A stretch of 64,000 nucleotides of DNA from Escallonia rubra (GCA_033065855.1 JAVXUO010001024.1:38682-102681), one strand, 5' to 3'; positions 1 to 11,736 are shown, numbered from the stretch's first letter. Numbers and translations are program-made. The notes: generated by a model not told the origin, from the sequence alone.

Positions 1-184
1 TCGATGATTTTGAAAAATATTGTATTATTGATCGATGATTTGTTTTAATCGATGATTTTAGATTGTTAATCGTGCATTTGATATACTGAGCTTGTTGACG
101 GAGGATGGGACTCAATTGGTTTGAATTTTTTATTACAGGTTTGGGCATTAAAAAATAAAAAAAAATTAAAAAAATGACTTTAAC

Positions 185-493
185 TTTTAGCGACGGATTA
201 ATTCCGTCGCTAAATATTGTATCCCGTCGCTAATTTCGTAAAAAGAAAATAAATTAAAGTACGTAAAACATAATTAGCGACGGATATTCCGTCGCTAATT
301 AAGTGATAAATCCGTCGCCAAAAGTTCTATATTAGACGACGGATTTTATAATTCCGTCGCAAAACTTTTAGCAACGGCCTTTTATACGAGGGACTTTTAG
401 CGACGGTCATTCCGTCGCTAAAACGTTTAGCGACGGAATATAGGCCTTTAGCGACGGGAAAATCCGTCGCTAAAGACCTTATTCCTTGTAGTG
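185..493. mobile_element. Terminal part of a CACTA DNA transposon
   Basis: From about 185 to 480 the sequence is a dense series of direct and inverted copies of a short motif (TTAGCGACGGA and its complement TCCGTCGCTAA), the usual subterminal repeat layout of plant CACTA elements. The block ends at 493 with TTCCTTGTAGTG, the inverse of the family's terminal CACTACAAGGAA. The other terminus and any transposase lie to the left of the window or are lost, so the TSD cannot be checked. Family assignment rests on the terminus and the repeat layout only. Confidence 0.75.
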
Positions 494-526
494 GACGGAC
501 ATGAAGCTACGCATAGCTGATTGGTA

Positions 527-573
527 GTTATGAGTGTTAGTGTTTTGCCCATAATTTTGCAGTAGTTAAAATG
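527..573 (+). repeat. Isolated fragment related to the central tandem array
   Basis: The stretch reading TTAGTGTTTTGCCCATAATT and on through TTGCAGTAGTTAAAATGGG matches, with a few changes, the complement of the segment that recurs in every unit of the 11.7-31.2 kb array (for example near 12040-12075). It lies about 11 kb from the array, in the opposite orientation and just outside the CACTA end. It shows that pieces of the unit exist outside the array. Too short to say whether it is a relic of the founder or a dispersed copy. Confidence 0.6.
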
Positions 574-3257
574 GGTTTGTAATATCGAGTCTGAGGTGGG
601 TTATGGAAATCATCACCTGAATGTTCTTTGTTATGGAAGTGGGTTAAGGATTATATGATTGTTATTTATTTTTTTAATTTTTTTGGGCTTTTAAACCAGA
701 TTATCTACATTTTCATCGTTGTTGCCTTGCCTTCTTTGGTACTTTCGCTGTTTTTCACCACTTCTTTTCCGTTGACCTATTTGTTATATGTCCAAACAAA
801 CAGGAACAATTGATTTGTGGAGCAACTGTCACTGGGGTAATTTTTTTCCCCAGAAGTTGTGGATATGGAATCGTTGTGGTGGTGGTTGTTGTGGTCATGA
901 GCAAGTCAAAGCTGATGCAGTCATGTTTTTAAGGTGCTCGTGTTATATATACTATAGATACAACTTATGTTCATATGGTCATGGCCAAGTCAAAGCTGAT
1001 CTTGAATGAAGCAATTCAGAACGCAAAAAGGAAAATCTTTAACTGCAAGTGCAAACGAGATAGATTAATGCATGATTGAATGTTACATGATACAACTCTC
1101 TTACTATAGTCTGATTGCTAAGGATCACCAGCCAGCCAACACTGCCTCATTACAATTTACATGATACAAGTTGCATAAGTACCATCAACAACCTCATCTT
1201 CACTAATACATGGCCGGATGTCTACGGTAACCTCACTAGAACAGAGTCTCTTGCATACGAGCTCATAGGAACACATGTTGTGCCTCCAATTAAGCATTTT
1301 AGCTGTCAAAGAAAAACACAAACCATAAAGCTCTCATTTCCAACACATGTTTGTGCAAGCTACAACGATCTGAATACTGAAGCTCCTATATCAACAACCG
1401 ATATCTTCCTTTGCTTAATTCTGTCAACACTTGAAAGCAGGATTGTTTCTAGCCAAGGGCGTCTGTGGTTTGCCTCTATTTAGATGAGCTTACTGCTCAA
1501 TCCATCAGAAGTAAACTTCCAAGGACCACATCAATTTCCCGAGTGCACTCATTCAATTTCTGAAACTGAAAGCAAAAACTTTTCAATGTGTCAATCTTTA
1601 TTATATTAGGGACATATCCCACACGTAGCCAACAATCTCAACATAAAATAGTAGAGAAGCAGAAGCAGGTATGCAGTGTGTTGGATGCGACGATACCTTG
1701 TACAAATATCAGAGTGCACGCCTTCAGACCTTTTCTCCACAATCCGTGAATATATAGATCAATCTGGAAGAAATATGATGTAGATATGCAGTTGAAGCTG
1801 AACACTAAAAGATCAAGTAAAAAAGGATGCAAACACAAAGAATAAGTGATCGAACACAACTGATTATTGGAGTATACACTGAAAATCACACCTGATTACC
1901 TTCCATAGAAGGCAAACTGTGACAGTGAGCTGTCTCCATGCCTCACCCCTCAGCAGTTAAAGAAAGAAAAAAGAGCTGCTAATTCCTATAATTGTCTTGT
2001 GCAACAACAAATCCTCACATTTTTTAAAGACTGCCTTTGCTTCAGCAGGAACACAAAGGTAGATTGTCCAGTAGAGCTAAAATTTAAACTGTGACGAACT
2101 ATAATCTCTTTAGCAGGGGAGAAAAACATACAATCAATTTCTTCCCAAAAATCCATGACGTTTAAGATGAACCTAGAGTGATAACACCAGGAAACTAAAA
2201 AGCCTGTAATTCTTCAGATTTTGCCGCTTAACATTTTGCAAGGTCTAGATTTCAGAAGCAGTGGCTTTCTGGTAAACCCCGCCTCTGGTTTCAACCAATA
2301 TCATGAAAGATGGTTGCTCAAAGACGTCTTGTGAATGGTAATGTGAAAGCCCTAAGTTGCACCTTTTGTGTTTTGCAAGTTGAAATCTTCGATTTCCCTG
2401 CAGATTCAGTGAAAAGGACTGATTCCTCTGACCAAAGAAAAAAAAATGATTTGAAGAGAAGAACAAAAAATAGAACACGAGGAAGAGTGTTTTTTGCTAC
2501 ATGTCCCTGCTAAAATATGAAAAGTAAGGTAATGCGAAACGTGAAGCTACTATATGATCCTTGCACACAAGCGAGGGGAGCATGGAGCATCAGAATGACT
2601 TCATGAACTAAGACTGCTCCAAGAGGGTATTTGTGAACTTTTACGAGGAAATACCATGTTGAAAAGTTTTCAATAGCCTATATCACCGAACTTTCAAGAT
2701 TTGTATGCCGTTTCAAAAAGGGAAAAGCATAGGGAAACATGTGGATGAACCTAAAACTGAACCCCAGTTGCCTTCCAAACAATCCCTTTGGCTACTTGAA
2801 TCAACTGAGACATCTACTGTAGAAGTACACTTTTGTTGTTCAAAGAGCTTCTCATCACCTTCCTCTTGCTTGGGCTCCGAACTAACACCATTTTTATCTC
2901 ATATTCAGATTCTATGGCAAGGGCCATGGCTCTTTCAAACAGGGCACTTCGGAAATTTTTCTTCATTACTTGGTTATCTCCTTTGTGATCTGATGATTCA
3001 GAGCCCATTCATACTGCAGGAACAAACTCTGCCAGTACTTTACTGTCCTCGCTACTTATCGGGTCTTTAGTGACATCCTGGGAATTTCGGGCATTTCTGT
3101 AAACTGGATTAAGTTTCTGCCAAAATTTTCAAATGGATTCTATGAGAATTGATCTTCGTTCTTCGGTTCACTGCAAATTTTTTGTCTGCAGCTGCGGCTT
3201 CTGCAAAACTTACATGCCTCAGTGAGGCATAACATATGTGATAAAGCCAGAGCCTAG
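574..3257. other. Region without a recognisable gene
   Basis: Only short open frames occur here. One on the minus strand (3008-2814) reads like protein (start MGSESSDHKGDNQ) and overlaps another frame containing VPAVWALNHQ, but neither extends into a family I know. Good donor-like sites on the minus strand (for example near 1690 and 1900) hint that an old spliced or non-coding transcript unit may have run leftwards through here. I cannot support an annotation. Confidence 0.3.
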
Positions 3258-3818
3258 TGTCACGGACCGTTTGCTAAGGAGGTTGATTTTTAGAGGTTAA
3301 GCCATGCGGGCGCTCATTAGGCTCTTACGGGACGCTTAGTGGATGCTTCCTTGGCAATTAGAGGGCAAGGCTTCCGGAAGGTTCAAGACTTCTCTACACT
3401 ATTGTGTTTTGTACACGTGTGAATATCCTAGACTAGTGATGGTAGCTCTAGAAAGGTAGAAGAGTATTCTAGAAGTAGTCTAGAATACTAGAAAAGCTTG
3501 TAAATAGTCTAGAGAGTTCTAGAGGGATAATGCATACCGCATGATTGCATGTAATCTCCACCGTCCGTTGAGGAGGTGGAGTAGTATATAAAGCCAAGGC
3601 CTCACTTGGCCAAGGCATCCAAGACATTTTTGTATTCAAGTACTATAAGCTTTCTCCAAGTAGTGTACTGAGAATCATTTCCCTAACCTCTTGTGTTCCG
3701 CTGCATATTTGTTTCCAACTTCGCCCAGCTCTACAGTTAGGCTGACTTAGCGCACAAGCGGGGCTTGATAGCTAAGTGCCGCACAGTTCGACGAAGGGAA
3801 AAAGTTCATCCCGTGACA
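3258..3818 (+). mobile_element. Solo LTR of an LTR retrotransposon
   Basis: The 561-bp block begins TGTCACGG and ends CCGTGACA, the TG...CA inverted ends of a long terminal repeat. It is flanked on both sides by CTAG (3254-3257 and 3819-3822), probably a TSD. A TATA box (TATATAAA, about 3585-3592) lies in the second half of the LTR and fixes the orientation as plus; a short leader-like stretch follows. No gag or pol sequence and no second LTR is nearby, so it is best read as a solo LTR left by recombination between two LTRs. The internal part repeats the CTAGA motif many times (3420-3530). Superfamily (Copia or Gypsy) cannot be decided from the LTR alone. Confidence 0.75.
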
Positions 3819-5637
3819 CTAGGCAGTAATAGTCCAATTACTGCGAGTTGAACTGTTTCTTAGCCTTTCAACTTCCATGACTATGCTTATTGTCACCATT
3901 TACTCTTGTTAGTGCAGTCACATTTGTTAGCCTGGAAATAACTTTTGAAATATACAGCCAAGAAAAAATTGAACATAAACCATAAGAACAACAAATTAGG
4001 GAAAGCACTCAATCAAACCCATAAGTCGCAGTTTTGTAAGTCTACAGACTCCAATAACAGTGCAGAGGGTTTGTTTTTGCAATTGATGAAAAATCTGCCT
4101 CTGCAACTTCTTCATTTCCTCTCTTTACAGTGTACCAGAAGGGGCTTTCAAGCCACTGGCTTCGAAATTTTCACCTCTTGATAGCTTTAATAACTCAGAG
4201 TTATCAGCTTCCACTTAAAATGGCACTTGATTTAATCCCTTGTTGTCCGTGCCAAGCACATAGGAAAAGGTCGGTTTTGTGAAAAGAGCCGATAACACAT
4301 TGAACTCTCGGCCTCACCATAAGGCGCCGCTTATGTTGAGAAACAAGATAACACCAACTTCATAAGAAAAGTCATTCGATAAAAAAAGGTAGATGCCAGA
4401 CCCAAGAATCCCAAATTTAGTTGTAAACACACACAGGTGACACCTTGTTTATGCAAATTAAATACAATCATGACCAGTTCAAATTGGACGCATCAAACAA
4501 CTATCCCAAATTAACGGATGAAGCAAACAAACCTAAACTTAATTCAAAACATGCGCATGAATTCCTAGATTAACTTTTCTCGTTTTCGGATTTCGCCTCC
4601 TTCTAACCACAGTCCTAATATCAGAAGTACTGATCCCAAAATCGAAATTTCATGCATCATCATAAGGAAACAAAAGTGATAGAGAAAGCCCCAGAATTAA
4701 ATACGTACCGGACCAGAGTGATCGACTCAATAATATCAACAATCCCACACAAAAACTATTCACAAGCACAACCCAGATTTCAGGTATGCTATTCAGAGTC
4801 AGCTAGACTAGTAGAAGAAACTCTTACCTCGGCATTGATGGAAGAGTGCACAGAACGGGTCGAATTCACACAGAAATACTTAACAGAGGAGAGAGTAGAA
4901 TTTGGATGGAGATAGTTTGGTCGTGAGGATACAGACGAAGGTGGTGGTTGGTGCGAAGTGGCGGCAAGTTGCCATTAGGCGCGAAACGACTAACAGCCTG
5001 GTTAGAGTTGTATGGTACCATGTTGGAATTTTTTTTCTTTTTTGTTCAATATTTTGGAAAGTTGAGTCTGAGCAATTGTGAATTTAATGTTTATTGGAGT
5101 TTATGATCCTAGACGGTCGGAAACTATGATCCAAGAAAGGAACGACTTGGTAACCATCACAAGAACAGAAAGGCCAAAATGTAAGTTTGAATTACCATAG
5201 AAAAGAAATTCAGTAACTTTGACTTTGACTCATAAGACATTTGTCAATAAGAAATGAAATTGTAACTGTACGAAGTTATGAAAGATCAGTTTGAACTACG
5301 ACAATCACTGATTTTCGAGCCAAACTGTACGGTTGGACCAATTAACTTGCATGGACACGTGCATTGTAACTAAAAAATCTATAGTTATTAAATATGATAG
5401 TGCAAGAATTTAGACCTGATATTTTCAGCTTCGAGGAGTAAAGATCCCTAACCATCTTCATGCCATTGGAGTAAACACCAAAGAAAATCTAATTAGCATT
5501 CAAATATGACACCAGATTTTAGACCCCGATCATTTAAATCTGTTAAACTCATTTTAATTTTTTTTTTGACTTTGGTCATTTAGGGCTTTTGTAATCTTTC
5601 CTCTTAGTACTTAGGGCTAAGCACTACAAATTTTTCT
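3819..5637. other. Region without a recognisable gene; possible minus-strand leader
   Basis: No family-level coding match is seen. On the minus strand between about 4990 and 4700 there are two good splice-donor-like sites (GAG/GTAAGAG near 4826 and G/GTACGTA near 4706), which would suit the 5' leader of a transcript running leftwards. No open frame of useful length is attached to them, so this stays a suggestion. Confidence 0.2.
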
Positions 5638-5660
5638 CCCCCCCCCCCCCCCCCCCCCCC
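5638..5660. repeat. Homopolymer run of 23 C followed by 7 A
   Basis: A run of 23 C is directly followed by seven A. Long pure C runs are rare in plant DNA and are error-prone in sequencing, so the exact length should not be trusted. Confidence 0.9.
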
Positions 5661-7387
5661 AAAAAAAGTGAGTTACACATTTGAAATTATATGACCCAAA
5701 TTCAAATTTGGGCTTTAACTTGGCCCTTTGAAAAAGTTAGAGAATTTAGGTCGTAATGGGTTTTTTTTAAATTCTCATTGATTTAAGAATATAAATATAC
5801 TCTTTTTAGGTTTCTGATACTTTACGTACAATATATTGATTGTCCATAAGACCACTACTGACTTTTTAGGAGCCTCAACAACCTTTAGGAAAAGATCTCT
5901 TGGTATTTTGGTTGTTACTTTGAGGGATTTTGATGTCGATTTGTTGTGGATACCAAGTGTCAATCAGTTGTAAAATGAACTAGACAACGAATTTTTCATT
6001 ATTCTTCTAACTATATATTGTATGTTAACATTAGTGACTGTGTTGCCTATATATTATATATTGTCTGGTCAAAGGTTTGTTGCTTCTAGGGTTTGTTCCC
6101 CCCCACCCCACCAAAGTTGTTCCCTCATCCCCTTTGTTCCAGAAACATGAGATTGGCTGGAATCTAGTGGTGGCTATGGTGCTTCGGCGCAACTTGTGGT
6201 GTAGGTAAAGCGGCTTTATGGGGTGGTGGTGGTGGTGGATGTCTGGTGTAGCCTTGTGCGGTTACTGATGGTGGTTGTCCGGTGGTGGATGCCCGGCTGC
6301 TAATGGAGTTTAGTGGCTCTTGGTGGCGGTGTGGAGAAGTGGCAGTGGTAGCGGATTCTAGCAATGCAAGGAGTACTCACCACGCGTGGTGGTGCGAGTC
6401 GGTGTTACGGTCTAACGGGTGAGGCATACTTGGCAGAGGCAGGATAGGTGTTGGGTTGGGGTGAGCTGGGTTTGGTTGGCTTTATCTGTTGTTTTTTAGT
6501 TAGCAATTATCTGTTATTTTCTTAATGTTTATCCCTATATATTTAAAAAAAAGGGACAAAAAAGACAAAAGAAAAGAAGACGCATTACCTGTTTAGTTTA
6601 TTTTCGTTTATTGCTTTTTTATTATTTCAGTGTTTGAGTAGTTGTTTCTCAAGTCCTTTTACTTTTTATATTTTGTTCAGTTAACTTATAGTTGGTTGTT
6701 AGCGGTGCTACCTTAGTTACTTTTGTGATTTCTATCGGATGAGATGTCATCCGTGCATTATTTTGCTTGCCTTGGGACATTATGTAACCCGTCTTTAGTA
6801 CCAATGGTAGGATTCTTAACCATTTTCGAAAACAAAATTAATAATAAAAAAAGACATTTAATCTTTTACTGATTACTCGGCTACAACAACCAATTAAGAA
6901 AAGAAAATGCAGCTGCAGATGTAGCTTTCTGCTCCAAAAGGGCAATAAGTTCCATGTTGATTAATTTAGTTTTGGAATAACTTGGTGATTGGCTTGACAA
7001 TAATGTCCTGGATCTGCGATTTCGATCTCCATAATCGTTTTTGTTACATGCTTAAGGGAAAGGGTTTGGCCCGAGGTCGAGGTAGAATCATATTTATGAT
7101 GGTATTCCAAACAGAATCAAAATTTGACGACGAATAATTGAGAAAAAGAATGGATTCGCGATTCTAGCATGTGCTCGGCCCAACCTATTACACGAGAGTG
7201 GACCCGAGCTTTAGGCATCTGTTGAGCCTGTTAAGTTAGGCTCAAGCTTGTAGGCTAGTATTAGGCCCAAGCCCTACTTTGGGCTTACGTCTGGCCGCAC
7301 ACTATAGAATTATGAGCTATCTCCATGAGCTACTATATTAACTGTCAGGAAGGAAACGATCAAATATCGTGCTATAAAAACTCAGCT
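5661..7387. other. Intergenic, low-complexity GGT-rich patch
   Basis: There is no supported gene. A GGT/GGC-rich stretch at about 6165-6330 gives open frames on the minus strand that are rich in P, H and S. They are low-complexity and not persuasive as coding. Similar CCA/GGT-rich patches sit inside the DNA transposon at 39765-40166 and at 47640-47960. Confidence 0.4.
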
Positions 7388-7490
7388 TATGTCCAAATAG
7401 CTGTCTGAATCTTAAAAGTTATGCATGTCTGTCTTTCTCTTTTTGTTGTTTTAAAACCAATTGATGCTTTTAGCTACTGATGGCAACAAT
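7388..7490 (+). repeat. Diverged partial copy of the array's L segment (inverted)
   Basis: The block running from TATGTCCAAATAGCTGTC through TTTTGTTGTTTTAAAACC to GCTTTTAGCTACTGATGG matches the complement of the L segment found in the central array (for example 11845-11945). It is the first of two such copies on this side of the array and is in the opposite orientation to the array. Confidence 0.65.
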
Positions 7491-8740
7491 TTTGCAGTGC
7501 TGATAAACTCTATTTCAAACAAGCAAACACCATCCTTTAAGCATAAACAGTTGTCTTGTTTGGACCAAATTGAACCTGGTCATACTGTCTCAAGCTAATC
7601 AATAACTTTGAGGATGCTTTACGTCCATATATGTTTAATAATGTTTGGTTTCTACTTTCTATATATCTTCTTCCTTTTTTGTCTTTTTTTAATTACATTC
7701 TTCTTCGCTTAAAGTTATGTACTGAAACCATTCTTTTCATGTTTCAGTTTTATGTTAACTTAAAATGCCTTGGGAAAAAGACTAGTGCTTTTATCTGTTA
7801 GTCACTTTTTCTATTTTCTTCTTAGGTTTTGTACTTCAAGTTTTTTTAAATTTTTTTTTTTTGGAACCCAATCACTATGCGCCAATTTCTTTAGAAATAA
7901 CATATATGAGCATTCATATTATGTAACGTAGTCTCTTCCTAAATTTACTATTTATTTTTATTTTTAAAAGTGCTATCAAAACAAGTTTAGACATGTTTCT
8001 GAAAATCGACGTAAATGTCTTTTAATATTTCAAAGGCATAAATACATAAACAAAGAAAATGATTCACAAGTAAAGGCCTCCTTAGCAAAAATAGGCTATT
8101 GAATTACGCCATTAAACCCCATTTAGGCTATTGAATTCACAAGTAAAGGCTTCCTTAGCAACTCAGATATTCGCCATTCGCCATTCTACCGAGTGACACA
8201 CTTTGCTATTTACAGCTAGCAGGGAGCAGCTTTGGCCACAGCAGGAGCAGGGATCACCAGGAGCGGGATCAGTTAACGCAGGTCCAGTCCAGAGAAGTAC
8301 AAAGCAAGGTGTGAGTATGACCAACTGTCAGGTGTAAGAGTCCCATGGAACAGCTTTGGCCATTTTTATGTGTGAGATGATCCCTTATGTCCGAAATTTT
8401 AGGCAGACTTTATGTTTGACGACACTGGCGTCAACCAGTCCGAATAGCTGTCCAAATCTTAGTTTTGCATGTCTGTCTTTCTGTTTTTGTTGTTTTAAAA
8501 CCAATTTATGCTTTTAGCGACCAATGGTAAGATCTCTTTGATTGAAAAAAAAAGTGAAAAAGAAAAATTATATGCTTTAAGCTACTAATGGCCCATCAAT
8601 ATCATGATTTTTTTTTTTTTTTGATCAAGTTTCCTTTATTTCATGTAAGCTCAAAGATTTACAATAGAATTCACTTTACATACATTTTGCTTTGGTGAAG
8701 CCTACTATGTCAGAGCAACTAAAACAACTCACTATCATGT

Positions 8741-8945
8741 GAGTATCTAGCTCCCAAGCGTTGCACAACTTCCTGTTTCTATCCTTGCCAACTATATACT
8801 CTGATTGAGTGACATAACAGCACCCTTGGACATTTGCACACTTTTTCTCAAAGATTCTGGACTTGCTCTCTTGCCAAATGCCATAATTTGTGGCTGCAAT
8901 AGCCAGCCAATTTGCACAGCATTGCCTTGAAACTTTTCCCCCTGA
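8741..8945 (-). repeat. Second, more decayed copy of the LINE C-terminal region
   Basis: Read on the minus strand, this stretch repeats the order of the neighbouring fragment: GKSFKAMLCKLA corresponds to GKSFKAKLCKLM at about 9200-9165, WQESKSRIF to WQERNTRIF, and KLCNAWEL to KLCEAWGL. It lies directly downstream. It has lost a continuous frame. The element therefore contains an internal tandem duplication of the C-terminal region, which may predate the insertion because both copies lie inside the same TSDs. Confidence 0.7.
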
Positions 8946-8959
8946 ACCTTACCCTTGCT

Positions 8960-9373
8960 TTAGTTTACAAGAATGTTTTTACTGAGTCCCCATGCTTCAC
9001 ACAGCTTTTTGTTACTATCATTTACTAGGACTTTCTTCCAACTGCTCACCCTGTATTTGATCCATTGGTTGATTACATGAAAACAACCCTGAGGATGAGA
9101 TTGCACTTGACAAAAAATTCTGGTGTTCCTCTCTTGCCATAGGCCATAGACTATTACAGCAACCATTAATTTGCAAAGCTTAGCCTTAAAGCTTTTTCCC
9201 CTGAAATTCTGAGCTGCAAATTGTATGACTTGATTCCATGATTCCAAGTGTATCTTCATATCCATCCTTTCCAGCACCATTTTCCATATTTCTTGTGCAT
9301 ATGGACACTTGATGAACAAGTGATCTACAGTTTCCTGCTGGTTAGAACATAGAATGCAGTTAGCCTCCTGATG
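8960..9373 (-). pseudogene. LINE ORF2 C-terminal fragment (zf-RVT zinc-binding domain)
   Basis: On the minus strand the open frame carries a Cys-x2-Cys ... His ... Cys arrangement (CILC, VDHLFIKCPYA), followed by EIWKMVL and the WQERNTRIF block. That is the zinc-binding domain found at the C-terminus of reverse transcriptases in plant non-LTR retrotransposons. The frame is open for about 137 codons and meets a stop exactly at the insertion boundary, so the endonuclease and reverse transcriptase domains are missing. The remaining protein cannot function. Confidence 0.85.
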
Positions 9374-9705
9374 CTAACAAAAAATCAATATCATGATTTT
9401 AGCTGCCGATGCTAATCTTGTTCTATATATCTGAGCACAACAATAGACAAAATCCATCCTATCCTTCATATCACCACCGAGAAGAATTTAGCTAGCTACA
9501 AGTCGTTTAGAAAGAAGTTACAACTCTCTCTCTGGCAACACGTGGCAATTACTAGCCACAATGTATAGTTAGTCGTACTTATTTATGGACACGACAAAAA
9601 GAAATACGGCCATAGTAAGTGGTATTAGGACACCAAAATTGTTATTACATGAAACGTTGTAATTGCGTTCATATAAACTTTTTTTTTTTTCTTTGGGTGA
9701 GGGAC

Positions 9706-10878
9706 TGTAACACCCCGAAACCTGAGGCTAGTTTTACGGTAGAAATCCTAGATAATTAATTATTGGACCTTTAACGACGAATTGGGTGAGCATTAATTTT
9801 GTGATCTTTAGCGATAATGTTTTGAACTATAATTAAGTGGTAATTTAACGATAGCAGTTATAAGCGATACTGATTTAGGTCTTTATTCTGGGTCAGTTAA
9901 TTCTTTAACTTAAATGGGGAAAGGTTGTTTGCAGTGGTACTGAACTGTGATCCCTTCTTTCAATCCAATTAATAATAATTTGTTCAAATGAACTCCGATT
10001 TCGTCGGTTCAACTCCTCTTTAATCTATAATTTTATTGGTTTCAACATAAGAACACTTCTAAGTAGGTTCTAACATTATGTGAATACCACACTTAGTTTT
10101 GTAAGTATTTGTTAAGTTCTAGCGCATCATTTTGCGTAACTTATGGTGAGGCTCATATTGAACAGTGGGCCACTAGGTATAGATGATCCATCAGTTTAGA
10201 TTGTCTCCATATTTTGTTAGTGTCCTTTCTCGTCTATTGAACATACGTGCACTAAATTTCGTGAGCCATGTCACAATGTATTTGACGCTTTTGTTGATTT
10301 ACCTATGTAGATTGGAACGTGGGTTAGCTCAGTGGGAAAAGCTAAAGATCGCGATCTTAGTTTCTAAACATTGTCTCACATTTCAGTGATAGCACGTGTG
10401 ACCTTCTTCTGAATGGCTCTCTAGTGTCTAACTCTGCTTAGGATATTTTTTTGACATTTTGAAGTTATGTCTCGTATCCGTTATGTTAAAAGTTTTGAAT
10501 CCCTGTTGGTTGGTCCATCGAGTGACCTTTCAGGGCATTTGGCTCACTCTATTATTGTTTTTCCTTTCATGTGACCAGTAGGTGAAATTGGATTACATGG
10601 CTAGTTGTGCAGCTGAGAGCTAGCGATTTTTATCTCAGAGTCAGTATTAAAATTTGTAGATGTAATGTTAAGACCATTGAATTCCTTTAGGATTTATTTG
10701 GGAACTCCGTGTTTGAGTAATTTGGATTATATAAATGCTTTAGGCAGTTATGACATTTATTGATGTATCTTTGGGAATGATTGATGTTCTGAATGACCAC
10801 TTGAGAGACTTTTTGATATTTTAAGGTTTTCCAATTTGTTTATTTGATATTCACGCTCCTAAAATTTGGGGCGATACA
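9706..10878. mobile_element. LTR-like block (TG...CA, possibly Gypsy-type solo LTR)
   Basis: The 1173-bp block begins TGTAACACCCCGAAAC and ends TTTGGGGCGATACA. Its ends are imperfect inverted repeats (TGTAACACCCC against TGTATCGCCCC), a pattern usual for LTRs of plant Ty3/Gypsy elements. No matching 5-bp TSD is visible (GGGAC on the left, ATTAG on the right), so it may be a solo LTR with a decayed TSD or one LTR of a rearranged element. It contains no gag-pol coding sequence. Confidence 0.55.
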
Positions 10879-11116
10879 ATTAGTCGCAAATTTTCAAACC
10901 CAAACTTTTATATATTTGTGAAATGGTCCTAAAATAAACATTTGTGACAGTTTATGCGCTACGAAAAATTGTTAACAGGTTATTAAGCTATCTCGTGTCA
11001 CAAATCGTCGATATTAAGTTCACCGCTACTAAAGAAAATTTTTTCTGTCGCTAAAACGTTATCAAAAACTAAAGTAGATAGTTCGCCGCTAAAAATACAC
11101 ATCGATGTTATATATA

Positions 11117-11335
11117 TATGGGAGATGATAAAATGATAGCGCTAGCAACTTAACCCAAGTTGCTAGCGCGATCTGGCCGTCCACGGGCGAAAATGGATGG
11201 CCAGATAGCGCGCCACTACAGCAAATTTTTTCACCGTCCGCTACATAATGTAGTGGACGATTTTTTCACAATCCGCTACATTATGTAGCGGACGGCCAAA
11301 CAGCGCTAGCAACTTGCTAGCGCTATCAAAGGGAG
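11117..11335. mobile_element. Palindromic MITE in a TA-rich target
   Basis: The left end has TGATAGCGCTAGCAACTT and the right end the inverse, AAGTTGCTAGCGCTATCA. An inner inverted pair (TCCGCTACATAATGTAG at 11237 and CTACATTATGTAGCGGA at 11275) allows the whole element to fold on itself. It sits in a (TA)n stretch. A 20-nt direct repeat (CTAAAAATACAC, A or G, TCGATG) lies on both sides, near 11090 and 11364. No coding capacity. Superfamily is not clear. Confidence 0.65.
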
Positions 11336-11622
11336 AGGCTCCATATATATATATATATATCACTAAAAATACACGTCGATGCCAAAAATATACATATAGC
11401 TTACGCTAATCGTCACAAAGTACCTCGATCAATATCACTCATAATGGCTATCGTGAAATTATAACTAATAGTTTTTCAGAAATTTTTGTCGCCAAAGATT
11501 GCCGATAAGATTTTCGCTTATGGAAATCTATGCTAAAACTTGCGTAAGAAAGTCACGATTTAAATTAAATTAAGCGGCCAGGTAGTATAAAGGTTGGGGT
11601 GTTATAAAACTCACCGAAAAAC

Positions 11623-11626
<4 letters not shown>

Positions 11627-11653
<27 letters not shown>
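11627..11653. repeat. (CT)n microsatellite
   Basis: A pure dinucleotide run of CT, followed 50 nt later by a pure (TA)n run at 11704-11733, immediately left of the tandem array. Confidence 0.95.
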
Positions 11654-11657
<4 letters not shown>

Positions 11658-11700
11658 GTGCTTCAGAAAACTAGAGGAAAAAGGGTTTGGGATGGCTGCT

Positions 11701-11736
<36 letters not shown>

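Larger units (their letters stand above)
8611..9383 (-). mobile_element. 5'-truncated LINE insertion with 16-bp target-site duplication
   Basis: The insertion is flanked by identical copies of ATCAATATCATGATTT (8595-8610 and 9384-9399). The T run at 8608-8622 is the poly(A) tail read on the opposite strand, so the element runs on the minus strand from 9383 to about 8611. It is cut off at its 5' end inside the C-terminal zinc-binding part of the LINE ORF2 polyprotein. This is the normal outcome of target-primed reverse transcription. The 3' part holds two diverged copies of the same C-terminal region. Confidence 0.9.
8341..9408 (+). repeat. Diverged copy of the array's L segment, split by a LINE
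   Basis: From TCCCATGGAACAGCTTTGG (8341) to the LINE at 8611 the sequence follows the complement of the array's L segment in order: the CCATGGAACAG leader, GGCCATTTTTATGTGTGA, TTTTGTTGTTTTAAAAC, ATTTATGCTTTTAGC, CTCTTTGATT and CTACTAATGGCCC. It contains an extra piece of about 35 nt near 8408-8442. The homology resumes after the LINE (GATTTTAGCT, ending about 9403-9408). It is more diverged than any array copy, which suits an older founder-like copy lying outside the array. Confidence 0.65.

Noticed and set aside
2814..3118. Possible exon on the minus strand (MGSESSDHKGDNQ / VPAVWALNHQ)
   Set aside because: Two frames compete, neither continues across plausible splice sites into a recognisable protein.
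10318..10345. tRNA-like GTGGGTTAGCTCAGTGGG
   Set aside because: It fits a box A, but no acceptor stem or T-loop follows at the right distance. It lies inside the LTR-like block.
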